A model generated the notes under the pieces. The model worked only from the letters and a program-made list of their open reading frames with translations. It did not search any database and was not told the DNA's origin. The position numbers were made by a program, and so were the translations under genes. Positions 17,057-25,124 of a DNA stretch of 64,000 bases are shown one piece after another. Origin of the DNA: Methylobacterium sp. E-005 (GTDB lineage Bacteria; Pseudomonadota; Alphaproteobacteria; Rhizobiales; Beijerinckiaceae); assembly GCF_022829725.1 (NCBI RefSeq), contig NZ_JAKSYG010000164.1, positions 1-64,000 of the forward strand. Direction: 5' to 3'. The stretch's first letter is position 1; the number at the start of each line of letters is the position of its first letter.

Positions 17057-17953
17057 ATGGAGCGGATCGACTTCCTGGGCCTTCAGGCCTTCCTCAGCAT
17101 CGCCAACTGGGGGAGCTTCAACCGGGCCGCGGCCAGCCTCAGCCTCTCGCAGGCAGCCCTGAGCCACCGCCTGAAGAAACTGGAGGACGAGCTCGGCGTC
17201 AGGCTCGTCGCGCGGACGACGCGGCAGGTGACGCTGACGCCCGCCGGCGTCGAGCTTCTGCCGAGCGCGCAGCGCATCGTCGACGAGCTCTCCCAGATCT
17301 TCGGGACCCTGCGGCGGCAGGGCCGCGAGAGCCAGGACGTCGTCCGCTTCGGCTGCCTGCCGACGATCGCCGGTCACCACCTGCCCGCTATCCTGCGGGG
17401 CTTCAGCGCCGCTCACCCGGGCGTGCTGGTGCGCGTCCTCGATCAATCGGCCACCGCGATCATCGAGCGCGTGCGGGCGGGCGAGGCCGAATTCGGCATC
17501 ACCATCATGTGGGCGCAGCACTACGACCTCGACATCACCCCGATCCATCAAGAAGCCTTCGTGCTGGTGTGCCGGGCCAATCACGCGCTCGCCGACGCGA
17601 AGGTGGTGACGTGGTCCGAGCTGGACCGTGAGATTCTCATCCGGATCGGGGAGCAGACCGGCAACAACCTGCTCATCGCGGCGGGGCTGGGGGGACGCTA
17701 CGCCGACGTGACCTGGGCCTACGAGGTGCACCGCGTCGCCACCGCCATCGGCATGGTGCGCGGGGGCCTGGGCGTGACCGTCGTGCCGCGCCTCGCCTTT
17801 CAGGCCGCCGACGAGGGAAAGATCGTCGCCGTGCCGCTCCGGGCACCGAGCATCGCGCGGACGATCGGCATCGTGACGCGCCGCAATCACACCCTGTCAC
17901 CGGTGGCGGAGAGCTTGGCCCGGATGATCCGGGCGTACTTCAACGCGCTCTGA
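17057..17953 (+). CDS. LysR family transcriptional regulator
   Basis: This 298-residue regulator has the N-terminal winged helix (FLSIANWGSFNRAAASLSLS, then ALSHRLKKLEDELGVRLV) and a periplasmic-binding-protein-like effector domain. ATG at 17057 is preceded by GAGGGG. Unusually it is on the same strand as its neighbours, between the second MmgE/PrpD gene and the galB-like gene. It is likely the activator of the galB-galC-carrier unit, as GalR and LigR are in gallate and protocatechuate pathways. The effector is unknown. Confidence 0.88.
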   Translation: MERIDFLGLQAFLSIANWGSFNRAAASLSLSQAALSHRLKKLEDELGVRLVARTTRQVTLTPAGVELLPSAQRIVDELSQIFGTLRRQGRESQDVVRFGCLPTIAGHHLPAILRGFSAAHPGVLVRVLDQSATAIIERVRAGEAEFGITIMWAQHYDLDITPIHQEAFVLVCRANHALADAKVVTWSELDREILIRIGEQTGNNLLIAAGLGGRYADVTWAYEVHRVATAIGMVRGGLGVTVVPRLAFQAADEGKIVAVPLRAPSIARTIGIVTRRNHTLSPVAESLARMIRAYFNAL

Positions 17954-18021
17954 CCGCGCCCCCCCGGCAGGAAGGAACCGCCCGGATGGCATCGCGCCGG
18001 CATGCCCGAACCCGCGGGCAT

Positions 18022-18041
18022 TATTCGATGACGCGCATCAA
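18022..18041. promoter_or_regulatory. candidate LysR-type operator upstream of galB-like gene
   Basis: An imperfect dyad ATTCGATG...CATCAAT lies in the 187-base gap before the GalB-like gene, followed by an AT-rich stretch (TTTAATCATTTG) that could hold the promoter. Its size and position suit a LysR site. It is recognised by eye only, with one base of asymmetry between the arms. Confidence 0.3.
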
Positions 18042-18140
18042 TAGCCTCAATTTAATCATTTGTTTGCTCGGGCGGCCGGCGATAGCTCTGCATGCACAAT
18101 AGTGCGCGAGAGGCGACGCACGCTCCGGGAGAGATGAGAT

Positions 18141-18866
18141 ATGGCGGCCGCAGCACGATCGGGCCTCGTGGTGACAGCCCATCCGGGCGACTTCGTCTGG
18201 CGCGCTGGCGGCGCCATCGCCCTGCACGCACGCAAGGGCTACCGGATGAAGATCGTCTGCCTGTCGTTCGGCGAGCGCGGCGAGAGCCAATGGGCCTGGA
18301 AGAAGGCGGGCGTGCGGATCGAGGACGTGAAGGCCCGGCGCCGCGCCGAGGCCGAGGAGGCGGCCGGCATTCTCGGCGCCGAAATCGAGTTCCTCGACGT
18401 CGGCGACTATCCCCTGCGCGTCGGCGAGGCCGTCCTCGACCGGCTCGTCGACGTCTACCGGGAGGAGCGTCCGGCCTTCGTGCTGACCCACGCCCTCGAA
18501 GACCCCTATAATTTCGACCATCCGGTCGCCGCCCACGTGGCGCAGGAGGCCCGGGTGATCGCCCAGGCCGCCGGGCACAAGCCGGACCCGGACCGCAGCT
18601 ACGCCGCGCCGCCCGTGTTCCTGTTCGAGCCGCACCAGCCGGAGCAGTGCAACTTCAAGCCCCAGGTCATCCTGAACATCGATGCCGTGTGGGAGACCAA
18701 GTTCCGCGCGTTTCAGGTGCTCGCCGCCCAGAAGCACCTCTGGGAATACTACACCCGCGTGGCGCTCAACCGCGGTGTCCAGGGCGGCCGCAACTCCGGA
18801 ACCGCGATGATCTACGGGGAGGCCTATCAGCGCCTCTTCCCGATGACGCTGGAGGAACTGGCATGA
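18141..18866 (+). CDS. galB: 4-oxalomesaconate hydratase-like, PIG-L deacetylase family (GalB type)
   Basis: This 241-residue PIG-L/LmbE-fold protein has the metal-site motifs AHPGDF (His14, Asp17) and [12 protein letters not shown] (Asp121, His127). GalB, the Zn-dependent hydratase of gallate degradation, belongs to this fold, not to the LigJ amidohydrolase fold. It also carries the same [15 protein letters not shown] and [10 protein letters not shown] stretches. It adds water to 4-oxalomesaconate to give 4-carboxy-4-hydroxy-2-oxoadipate. The ATGA overlap with the next gene, the aldolase of that product, supports the role. The ribosome site is GGGAGAG. A deacetylase role is the main alternative. 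Confidence 0.8.
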   Translation: MAAAARSGLVVTAHPGDFVWRAGGAIALHARKGYRMKIVCLSFGERGESQWAWKKAGVRIEDVKARRRAEAEEAAGILGAEIEFLDVGDYPLRVGEAVLDRLVDVYREERPAFVLTHALEDPYNFDHPVAAHVAQEARVIAQAAGHKPDPDRSYAAPPVFLFEPHQPEQCNFKPQVILNIDAVWETKFRAFQVLAAQKHLWEYYTRVALNRGVQGGRNSGTAMIYGEAYQRLFPMTLEELA

Positions 18867-19552
18867 GGACCGTCGTCGTCCGCAACATCCCCCGCGTCGC
18901 GCCGGCCGTCGCCGCGACGCTCGCCCGGCACGGCGTCTCCACGGTCCACGAGGCGCAGGGGCGTACCGGCCTCCTGAAGACCTACATGCGCCCGATCTGG
19001 GAGGGCGCCGCGATCGCCGGCAGCGCCGTGACCGTGCTGGCGCAGCCCGGCGACAACTGGATGCTGCACGTGGCCATCGAGCAGTGCCGCCCCGGCGACG
19101 TCCTGGTGGTCGCCTGCACGACCGACAACACCGACGGCATGTTCGGAGACCTGCTGGCCACCTCGCTGAAGGCACGCGGCGGCGTCGCCCTGGTGATCGA
19201 CGCGGGCTGCCGCGACGTGCGCACGCTCAAGGAGATGGGCTTCCCGGTCTGGTCGCGGGCGATCTCCGCCAAGGGCACGGTCAAGGCGACGCTGGGCAGC
19301 GTCAACGTCCCCGTGGTCTGCGCCGGCGCCCTGGTCCGGCCGGGGGACGTGATCGTGGCGGATGATGACGGCGTCGTGGTCGTACCCCATGCTGACGCCG
19401 AGGCCGTCGCCGCGCAGGCGGACGCGCGGGCCGCCAACGAGGTCGCCAAGCGCGCCCGGCTCGCAGCCGGCGAACTCGGCCTCGACCTCTACGCGATGCG
19501 CGGGCCTCTGGCCGCCGCCGGTCTCGAATACGTGGACGGTCCGCAGGACTGA
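18863..19552 (+). CDS. galC: 4-carboxy-4-hydroxy-2-oxoadipate aldolase/oxaloacetate decarboxylase (RraA-like fold)
   Basis: This 229-residue protein is of the RraA-like class II pyruvate aldolases (LigK/ProA/GalC group). The metal and substrate residues are present: GDLLA after GMF (residues 92-99), and Arg117-Asp118 in [18 protein letters not shown]. Residues 150-170 ([21 protein letters not shown]) are the conserved late strand pair. It cleaves 4-carboxy-4-hydroxy-2-oxoadipate to pyruvate and oxaloacetate. Its start overlaps the galB-like stop (ATGA). It is too long and too close to GalB to be RraA, the RNase E inhibitor. Confidence 0.85.
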   Translation: MRTVVVRNIPRVAPAVAATLARHGVSTVHEAQGRTGLLKTYMRPIWEGAAIAGSAVTVLAQPGDNWMLHVAIEQCRPGDVLVVACTTDNTDGMFGDLLATSLKARGGVALVIDAGCRDVRTLKEMGFPVWSRAISAKGTVKATLGSVNVPVVCAGALVRPGDVIVADDDGVVVVPHADAEAVAAQADARAANEVAKRARLAAGELGLDLYAMRGPLAAAGLEYVDGPQD

Positions 19553-19672
19553 CGAACGCCGAGACAGAGGCCGGCGACCGTCCACGAAGAGACGGTACCG
19601 GCTGAACCGTGCAGCCCGCCCGGCCGGCAGCCCAGGCGGCGCACGATCCCGTATGGCCGGAGGAGACGCGAC

Positions 19673-20977
19673 ATGATGAAGCTCGGCTGGTACCACACGC
19701 TCGATCAGACCGAGCGCCGAACCTACTGGGCCTGCTTCGCGGGGTTCGGCCTCGATGCCATGGACACGACGATCTACGCCCTCGTCATCCCGGCGCTGAT
19801 CGCGACGCTCGGCCTGACGCAAGCCGAGGCCGGATACCTCGCCACGGCCTCCCTCGCCGGGGCCGCGGTCGGCGGCTGGGCCGCCGGCATCCTGGCCGAC
19901 CGGATCGGTCGGGTCAGGATCCTGCAGGTCACCATCCTGATGGTCGCGGGCTTCACCTGCCTGGCCGCGTTCATGAGCGACGTCTGGTCCCTCGCCCTCG
20001 TCCGCTTCCTCCAGGGCCTCGGCTACGGGGGCGAGGCCGCGGTAGGCGGGGTCCTGATCAGCGAGGTGATCCGGCCGGCCCTGCGCGGGCGCGTCGCGGC
20101 CTCCGTCCAGAGCAGCTACGCGGTCGGCTACGCGATCTCGGTCAGCCTGCTTCCGGTCATCGCGTCCCTGTTCTCCGAGGAAACGGGCTGGCGCGTCTTC
20201 TTCGCCGTCGGCATCATCCCGGCAGGCCTCGTGTTCTTCATCCGCCGGCTCGTCCCGGAATCCGGCATCTACGCCGAGGCACAGGCTGCGCAGCGCGACG
20301 GCGTTGTGCCACCGCCGTTCTGGACGATCTTCACCGGTCGGCACCTGCGCCGCACGGCCGCCGCCGCGATCATGTCGACCGGCATCTTCGGCGGCGCCTA
20401 CGTGATGATCACGTGGCTGCCGACCTACCTGCGCACGGCACTCGGCCTCTCGATCAAGTCGAGCACCGGCTATCTCGCGATGAACATCCTCGGCTCCCTC
20501 GTCGGACCGCTCCTCTACGGCTGGCTGTCGGACCGGATCGGCCGCCGCCCCGCCTTCATGACCTTCCTGGTGCTGCAGTCCGGCAACGTCGCGATCCTTC
20601 TCCTCGCGCCGATCGGACTCACCACGACCATCGTCCTGAGCTTCTTCCTGGGCGCGTTCCAGGGGGCCCTGGCCTCGGGCATGCTGCCGACCTTCGCGGA
20701 ACTGTTCCCGACCTCGATCCGGGCCAGCGGCCAGGGCTTCTGCCTTGGGGGCGGTCGCGGCTTCGGTTCGGTCGTGCCCGCCACGGTGGGCATCCTGGCC
20801 GCGAGCTTGCCGCTGGGGACGGCAATGGGCGCCTGCGCCCTCTGCGCCTACGGGGTCGCTTTCTGCGCGACGCTGCTCATGCCGGAAACGGCCGGAACGG
20901 ATCTTCATGACCAGAGTGGCGGGCAGGCATCAGCAGTCGGTCAAACTCAACACGCATCGCGGATCGTGTCGGCCTAG
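19673..20977 (+). CDS. MFS transporter, aromatic acid:H+ symporter type
   Basis: This 434-residue carrier is of the metabolite:H+/aromatic acid symporter family. It has FGLDAMDTTIYALVIP in helix 1, ADRIGRVRIL in loop 2-3, GYGGEAAVGGVLI in helix 5 and LSDRIGRRPAFM in the second half. ATG at 19673 follows AGGAGACG. It is 120 bases after the galC-like gene and ends the cluster, so it is the likely importer for the substrate that feeds GalB/GalC. The C-terminal 25 residues are hydrophilic. Confidence 0.87.
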   Translation: MMKLGWYHTLDQTERRTYWACFAGFGLDAMDTTIYALVIPALIATLGLTQAEAGYLATASLAGAAVGGWAAGILADRIGRVRILQVTILMVAGFTCLAAFMSDVWSLALVRFLQGLGYGGEAAVGGVLISEVIRPALRGRVAASVQSSYAVGYAISVSLLPVIASLFSEETGWRVFFAVGIIPAGLVFFIRRLVPESGIYAEAQAAQRDGVVPPPFWTIFTGRHLRRTAAAAIMSTGIFGGAYVMITWLPTYLRTALGLSIKSSTGYLAMNILGSLVGPLLYGWLSDRIGRRPAFMTFLVLQSGNVAILLLAPIGLTTTIVLSFFLGAFQGALASGMLPTFAELFPTSIRASGQGFCLGGGRGFGSVVPATVGILAASLPLGTAMGACALCAYGVAFCATLLMPETAGTDLHDQSGGQASAVGQTQHASRIVSA

Positions 20978-21093
20978 ATCTGCAGCCGAGCGGCCGCTTT
21001 TCAACCTTTGGGGCTGAAAGCCGCTGGTCCGCTTTCGGCCACCTTCCGTCATTCGCGGCCCCTCAGACTTCCGGCAAGCAGACGTTCCGAAAG

Positions 21094-21561
21094 TCAGAGA
21101 AGGGTCGGGAGTGGGCTCGGCGGCGATGTCCGCTTCCGAACGATCCGCGCCCGATCCCGCAGGGTGACCTCTTTCGTCGGCCACTCCAGACAGGCGGCTT
21201 CGAACGCGGCGATCGCCAGGGACAGCGGGTAGATGGTGGCGAGGTGCAGCTCGAGCCTCCCGCCGATCCGATCCCAGATCTCGATCGTGTAGGGTACGCC
21301 CGGCGGCACCGGCGGGATCTGCTTCACCGGTTGCGGCAGCGTGATCGCGGCGAGGCACAGATGCTCGTATTTCCGCGCGGGCAGCGCCCCAGGCGCGCGC
21401 TGGTAGCGGCAGGAGGCCGTGAGGTGGCGCAGCAGGTCGAGCGTCGAGATGTCGGGCCCGAACCGGTCAAGCAGGCTGGCGACCCTGTAGCGCCCCGAGC
21501 GCCTGCACGCGGCGCAATCGACCCATACCCGGCCGGGCGGCACGGTGCCCAGGCGCCCCAT
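21094..21561 (-). CDS. hypothetical protein with Cys pair (155 aa)
   Basis: The protein opens MGRLGTVPPGRVWVDCAACR, with a CxxC pair and a later Cys (HLTASC), suggesting a small zinc site. The rest is mixed alpha/beta with no membrane segment. A strong CGGAGGAG site precedes ATG 21561. I recognise it only as the sort of small accessory protein common in Methylobacterium and Rhizobiales; no function can be given. It marks the start of the accessory region after the catabolic cluster. Confidence 0.6.
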   Translation of the reverse strand: MGRLGTVPPGRVWVDCAACRRSGRYRVASLLDRFGPDISTLDLLRHLTASCRYQRAPGALPARKYEHLCLAAITLPQPVKQIPPVPPGVPYTIEIWDRIGGRLELHLATIYPLSLAIAAFEAACLEWPTKEVTLRDRARIVRKRTSPPSPLPTLL

Positions 21562-21725
21562 TCTGGTGCTCCTCCGTTTGCGAACGAAGAAGGAACAGAC
21601 CCGAGGCGACGGCGTGCTTCAATTGCCGTCGGCGGGGGCCGCCAAGATGGCGGTGGAGTGCTGTGGATGGAGTCAAAAACCGCGCGCCACATCAGAGGCT
21701 TGCGCTGACCGGTGGGGCAACTGAC

Positions 21726-21935
21726 GTGACCGACGCGCAGAAGGCCTACCTGCAGGCGCCGGCCGACGTGCGATCCTGGCACTGGTGGCAGATCGGGCAG
21801 GCGCTCGGCGACGTGCGGACCGTCCAGGCGCACGAGGTGGCCATCGTGTGAATTGAGGAGGTGATCGCCGCGAAGAGGCGGCATGCCAACGAGGATGAGG
21901 CGGAGAGGCACCGTGGCGGTCTAGCGCCTGCTTAA
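21726..21935 (+). pseudogene. small hypothetical frame interrupted by TGA
   Basis: A GTG (or an upstream ATG at 21663) starts a frame reading TDAQKAYLQAPADVRSWHWW and continuing to EVAIV. A TGA follows at 21849-21851. The same frame then continues for 27 well-formed codons, beginning IEEVIAAKRRHANEDEAE, up to TAA at 21933. The charged helical tail looks like the natural C-terminus. Either the stop is a nonsense mutation or the 41-residue product is the real one. No family is recognised. Confidence 0.4.
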
Positions 21936-22024
21936 TGCAGGCTGCCCGACGTCGGCGCAGTTACCGCCTCCTCGTCCTGGGGCACAAGCTTTAAGAACAA
22001 GCGCGGTGAACGATTGGTACTACC

Positions 22025-22666
22025 TCAGTTTGAAATTCGGTGTCGATCTGGATATTGCGCAAAAGAAGCCGCGCATATGCGGTCGACATTTTGCCCACTG
22101 ATATGGCCGTGTCTGGCAAGCCATTCCGCAATTGACACCATCGCACTGCGAGCCTGTGGCAGAGCCATTATTGATTCAGTTTTTGCCACTATGCTTTTGT
22201 AATGATTATCGCCAACACATGCTTTTTTTCGACATTCTTGGATCATATCATAATCGCGTTCGCCAAAAGCTAGAAAGCAATGTTCTATTGTCATTCTGGG
22301 CATTATCAAAGATGAATTTTTTGGCCCAGCGTATGAAATCATAATTTGCTTTATGCGAATTTGTTTTCCTAAATATGCGCCATTTGCCCGCGGATAGCGC
22401 AGTCTTTCGCGAAAATTATACACTGGCTCCGAAAAACCGGGTGAATTGCCTAATGAGCGTTTATGTCTGGTCTGCAGATATCTTCTTGGTTTATGTCGAA
22501 GGACTTGTACCTTGAATAATTTTATCCCCAAATACCAAGATAAAAAAGCGTGACCTGCTTCGTGATAGCTTATGTGCGAGCTAAAGCGTTCAACCGGTAT
22601 TCCTCTTCCTATAAGGTCTATACTCCCTCGCAATCTGCGAGGCCGCTTCCACCAATACCGTGACAT
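22025..22666 (-). CDS. M41-like peptidase domain protein (HEAGH motif)
   Basis: A protein of about 213 residues contains SYHEAGHAFLSWYLG, the HExxH-type zinc site of M41 (FtsH-family) metallopeptidases, near residue 35-45. No AAA ATPase domain and no membrane helix are present. The gene is clearly richer in A+T than its surroundings. The start is uncertain: ATG at 22666 (MSRYWWKRP) or 22687; both overlap the upstream gene by 77-98 bases. Stand-alone M41-like proteins of this sort occur in mobile regions and some act as toxin or regulator proteases, but the role here is unknown. Confidence 0.6.
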   Translation of the reverse strand: MSRYWWKRPRRLRGSIDLIGRGIPVERFSSHISYHEAGHAFLSWYLGIKLFKVQVLRHKPRRYLQTRHKRSLGNSPGFSEPVYNFRERLRYPRANGAYLGKQIRIKQIMISYAGPKNSSLIMPRMTIEHCFLAFGERDYDMIQECRKKACVGDNHYKSIVAKTESIMALPQARSAMVSIAEWLARHGHISGQNVDRICAASFAQYPDRHRISN

Positions 22667-23036
22667 CTTCAGCGCCTCTTGCAACAAATTCCCGGAGCGC
22701 GATGCCCAGAATCTGACCTTTGATGAACCAGTAGCCTGAGGTCTGTGCGAATGCCATACGATCAGCGTCTATCGCATGGGCGGCGGACGCTCTTAGTATC
22801 TGCACCTGGCACGAATCCACGCGCAGGGTGCTGGTCTGCGGATGCACGCCGAACAGCTCCGGCGCGGTCCAGCCAAGCCGGTGTGCCTCGGTGCCGTGCT
22901 GGTCGATGAAGGCCATGGCGTTCTCACGCATCGCCTTCCACTTCGCCGGGGCGAGATACCGGCACGGCGAGGCGAGCTCGGACAGGCGCTCGATCTGGTC
23001 GCGCCAGGAGGCGACGGCGGGCGGGAGGTTTGACAT
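22590..23036 (-). CDS. hypothetical accessory protein (148 aa)
   Basis: The protein reads SWRDQIERLSELASPCRYLA and later LGWTAPELFGVHP, a pattern I associate with small hypothetical proteins scattered through rhizobial and methylobacterial accessory DNA. It is soluble, with a C-terminal region (EDVTVLVEAASQIAREYR) that looks helical. ATG at 23036 is followed by normal GC-rich coding sequence. Its 3' end overlaps the start of the M41-like gene, so the two may form a pair. No function is recognised. Confidence 0.6.
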   Translation of the reverse strand: MSNLPPAVASWRDQIERLSELASPCRYLAPAKWKAMRENAMAFIDQHGTEAHRLGWTAPELFGVHPQTSTLRVDSCQVQILRASAAHAIDADRMAFAQTSGYWFIKGQILGIALREFVARGAEDVTVLVEAASQIAREYRPYRKRNTG

Positions 23037-23203
23037 GGCCAGCGTCGTAGAAGAGTGAGATTAATGAGGCGCCAACTCACGGCGGCATAAGACTCACGCC
23101 CGGCAAGGCGGCGGGGGTTCCATGCGCGCGGCATAGGGTGAGGGCTGATAGGCTCTCGATCCGGCGAAGTGGGCCTGATCAGTCCAGTCCAGGAGGCACG
23201 CTG

Positions 23204-23572
23204 ATGCCGCGAGCTACTGCTAATATCGAAGGCATGGAGCTTGTCTTTACGGATACGTTTATTACCGGCGCAAACGAGACGGCAGTACTTATGCCTTTCG
23301 CGGATGACAATGAGTACAAATTAAAATTCACCGTCCGAACTGACGGCGAGAATAAGATTTCGAACAATATTCAGGTTGAAGACGATGGCGTGTTAGCTAT
23401 CGAGCATTTTAGACCCACAAATCTCGTGCTTGCTACCGCAACTCGCGTGGGTCCGAATTTCGCCCACGATGGTGATTTTGATTATTTTATCTCGTTCTCA
23501 GTCATGCCATGCCGCGGCCCCGTCGCCGTCATTTACCAAGTGGTTTACAATGTTCTCAGAAGGCCGGCATAA
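23204..23572 (+). CDS. unrecognised beta-rich protein, first gene of a three-gene unit
   Basis: This 122-residue soluble protein is built of alternating hydrophobic and polar residues that suggest a beta sandwich (MELVFTDTFITGANETAVLM, YFISFSVMPCRGP, then VAVIYQVVYNVL). It vaguely resembles the DUF6864-type small beta proteins found beside two-helix membrane proteins, but I am not sure of this. ATG at 23204 follows AGGAGGCACG and is the only well-placed start. The composition is AT-rich. Its TAA overlaps the ATG of the next gene (TAATG), so the two are coupled. Confidence 0.65.
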   Translation: MPRATANIEGMELVFTDTFITGANETAVLMPFADDNEYKLKFTVRTDGENKISNNIQVEDDGVLAIEHFRPTNLVLATATRVGPNFAHDGDFDYFISFSVMPCRGPVAVIYQVVYNVLRRPA

Positions 23573-23940
23573 TGTCTGGCGGAACGAGGAAAACGTCTAC
23601 TCAGCTTAGATCGGTAGATAGTTTCACCGATCTTGAAACTGAACAAGCCGTGCGCAAATCAAATGCTGCTGCCTTCGGTGGAGGATCGTCTTCACAGCCC
23701 CCGGACGACCCGGCAATACGGAAACTCGACGCAAAGCGCATCAATGAATGCCTGAAGCACTTCAACGCATTCTGCAACACGCTCGCTGCCGGCATTCTGG
23801 CAGCCGCAGCAATCGTCCCGTTCGTTAGAGATGCCGACGCGGCTCTGGACGCAAACGCTGCCCAGTGGTGTGTTATCGCGCTGGGGTTCCATATCCTCCC
23901 TTACGTCTTAAATTTTCTCGTCATGCGATCAGAGGAGTAG
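23572..23940 (+). CDS. two-helix membrane protein, second gene of the unit
   Basis: This 122-residue protein has a soluble, Ser/Gln-rich N-terminal half (residues 1-60) and two hydrophobic helices: NTLAAGILAAAAIVPFV (about 69-85) and WCVIALGFHILPYVLNFLVM (about 99-118). The layout, a small cytosolic domain with two C-terminal membrane helices, is common among membrane effectors of defence systems. No catalytic motif is visible. Its start overlaps the preceding stop. Its function is unknown. Confidence 0.65.
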   Translation: MSGGTRKTSTQLRSVDSFTDLETEQAVRKSNAAAFGGGSSSQPPDDPAIRKLDAKRINECLKHFNAFCNTLAAGILAAAAIVPFVRDADAALDANAAQWCVIALGFHILPYVLNFLVMRSEE

Positions 23941-23943
23941 GCC

Positions 23944-24096
23944 ATGACACCCACTGCGCTCCTATGGTGCGCCCTCGGACTGGCGATCGTCGGCGGCGGA
24001 GGTTTCTTTGCCGTGCTCACGCGACGGTTCAACCAAAGGCACGCGAGTGCGGGCCGCCCAGCACCGGCTGGCGAACATCGCGCCACTGGCGGCTGA
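23944..24096 (+). CDS. small single-helix membrane protein (50 aa)
   Basis: The frame starts with ATG at 23944, three bases after the previous stop and preceded by AGAGGAG. It reads MTPTALLWCALGLAIVGGGG then FFAVLTRR, a single N-terminal membrane helix followed by a basic, hydrophilic tail ending at TGA 24094-24096. Close spacing and a good ribosome site make it a likely third member of the unit. No family is recognised. Confidence 0.5.
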   Translation: MTPTALLWCALGLAIVGGGGFFAVLTRRFNQRHASAGRPAPAGEHRATGG

Positions 24097-24311
24097 CCTT
24101 ATAGGGCCCCCCCGACACCGCCATCCCGGCGGCTGCCGCCGGCCTAACTCACCCGCTCGGCCCCGCCCCGATCTGCTCACAAGGCGGGGGAGCGTCCGAT
24201 CTCACCAGCGGTAGGTTGAGCCGATACGCAACTTGGCTCGGGGGTAGGATGGCCGGTGGCGGTTAGCGGGCCATGAGGGGCCGGCCGCTTGTGCGTCCCG
24301 CGCCGGGATTC

Positions 24312-24611
24312 CTACGGGCAGCAGTTTCTGCCAGAGCCGACTGTGCAGCGCACGCCCCCATGATGGGAGCATGCGCCTCGGCAATGCTGGGCATAGCTCC
24401 AATCGCCATCGCCGCATCGATACTGAGCGTCACGCGGCGGCGGGCAGCTCGCATCCTGTGGGCGCGGGACGGTGCAGCCATCGACGTTCCGGTAGGTGCC
24501 GACAGCAAGCTCGTCAGGCCTGAAGACCCGGCACTCGCGGGCGGCTACAGCACCAGCGTGGATGAACGGCGCGGCAACGAGCAGCGCGACGGCGACCGAT
24601 TTGAACTTCAC
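24312..24611 (-). CDS. secreted Cys-rich protein, DUF3761-like
   Basis: This 99-residue protein starts at GTG 24611 with a signal peptide (VAVALLVAAPFIHAGAVAA). The mature part has seven or more cysteines and the segment YAQHCRGACSHHGGV, the signature of DUF3761 domains, which occur in small secreted proteins of phages and bacteria. It is probably exported and disulfide-bonded in the periplasm. Its function is unknown. The C-terminal tail GSGRNCCP is not typical and may be altered. Confidence 0.6.
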   Translation of the reverse strand: MKFKSVAVALLVAAPFIHAGAVAARECRVFRPDELAVGTYRNVDGCTVPRPQDASCPPPRDAQYRCGDGDWSYAQHCRGACSHHGGVRCTVGSGRNCCP

Positions 24612-24668
24612 CGCGAACCTCAGGCCTCGAACTCAACGACACGGTGAGGCTGATCGCGGGCAAAGAAC

Positions 24669-24700
24669 AGCCCGCCGCGGCACTGGGCCGGGCGGGCTTT
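24669..24700. terminator. GC hairpin with T-run, possible terminator
   Basis: The arms AGCCCGCC and GGCGGGCT pair around a short loop and are followed on the plus strand by TT. It is one of four related hairpins between 24669 and 25090. No plus-strand gene ends just upstream, so its role is uncertain; it may belong to a repeat family. Confidence 0.4.
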
Positions 24701-24765
24701 CCAGATCCGGATCGTGAGGGGCGATTGGCCGAATCCGGCGACAGGATGCCCGCTGGATCTTAACG

Positions 24766-24800
24766 AAAACGCCCACCGCGGCTGGAGCCGGGCAGGCGTT
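24766..24800. repeat. GC hairpin, repeat of the unit at 24669
   Basis: The sequence GCCCACCGCGGCTGGAGCC then GGGCAGGCG is a diverged copy of the hairpin at 24669-24700. Both are followed by the same CCAGATCCG, so the two form a direct repeat of about 40 bases. On the minus strand it is followed by TTTTCG and could terminate leftward transcription. Confidence 0.45.
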
Positions 24801-24939
24801 CCCAGATCCGAGCCTCGGGTGTTGAGAACGAGCGGATCCGTCGAGAGAGCTACCGCGCTGCAGCGCAAAAGGAAGACCCGCGCTGCGGCATTGATGGGGC
24901 TAACACAGGCATTGGGAGGGGCGCAGCCGAGGTAAAATA

Positions 24940-24969
24940 AGCCCGCCGCGGTGTTGCGCCGGGCGGGCT
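24940..24969. terminator. GC hairpin followed by T-rich run on minus strand
   Basis: The arms AGCCCGCC and GGCGGGCT, with the same GCGG/GCC inner sequence as the hairpin at 24669, form a stem. Read leftwards it ends in TTATTTT, which is the form of an intrinsic terminator. It is the third of the four related hairpins. Confidence 0.45.
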
Positions 24970-25058
24970 GAAGGAGTGTCTCGATCTGGAACCTTTTCCC
25001 TCTACTGTTTTCCACCTCTGGTTGCAACAACTCAGCAATTCAATTCTGGGATGGAACG

Positions 25059-25090
25059 AAAAAGCCCCGCGCGGCTGAGCCGGCGGGGCT
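25059..25090 (-). terminator. intrinsic terminator of the 25125-25400 gene
   Basis: Thirty-four bases after the stop of the secreted-protein gene, the minus strand reads AGCCCCGCCGGC, a loop, then GCGCGGGGCT and TTTTT. This is a classic GC stem with U-tract. It closes the leftward gene. Confidence 0.7.
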
Positions 25091-25124
25091 GAAGAGCGCG
25101 CGCTAAGATGATGGCGATCGGCGG

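Noticed and set aside
18863..19552. RraA, regulator of RNase E
   Set aside because: It is longer than RraA, its start overlaps a GalB-like hydratase and the context is catabolic; the aldolase assignment fits better.
18827..20908. Very long minus-strand open frame (about 690 codons)
   Set aside because: It is the reverse-strand shadow of the galC-like and MFS genes; its translation is low-complexity Arg/Asp/Gly-rich with no domain, as usual in GC-rich DNA.
20987..21065. Stretch downstream of the MFS gene resembling dispersed intergenic sequence of related genomes
   Set aside because: I could not define boundaries or a second copy in the window, so no repeat is called.
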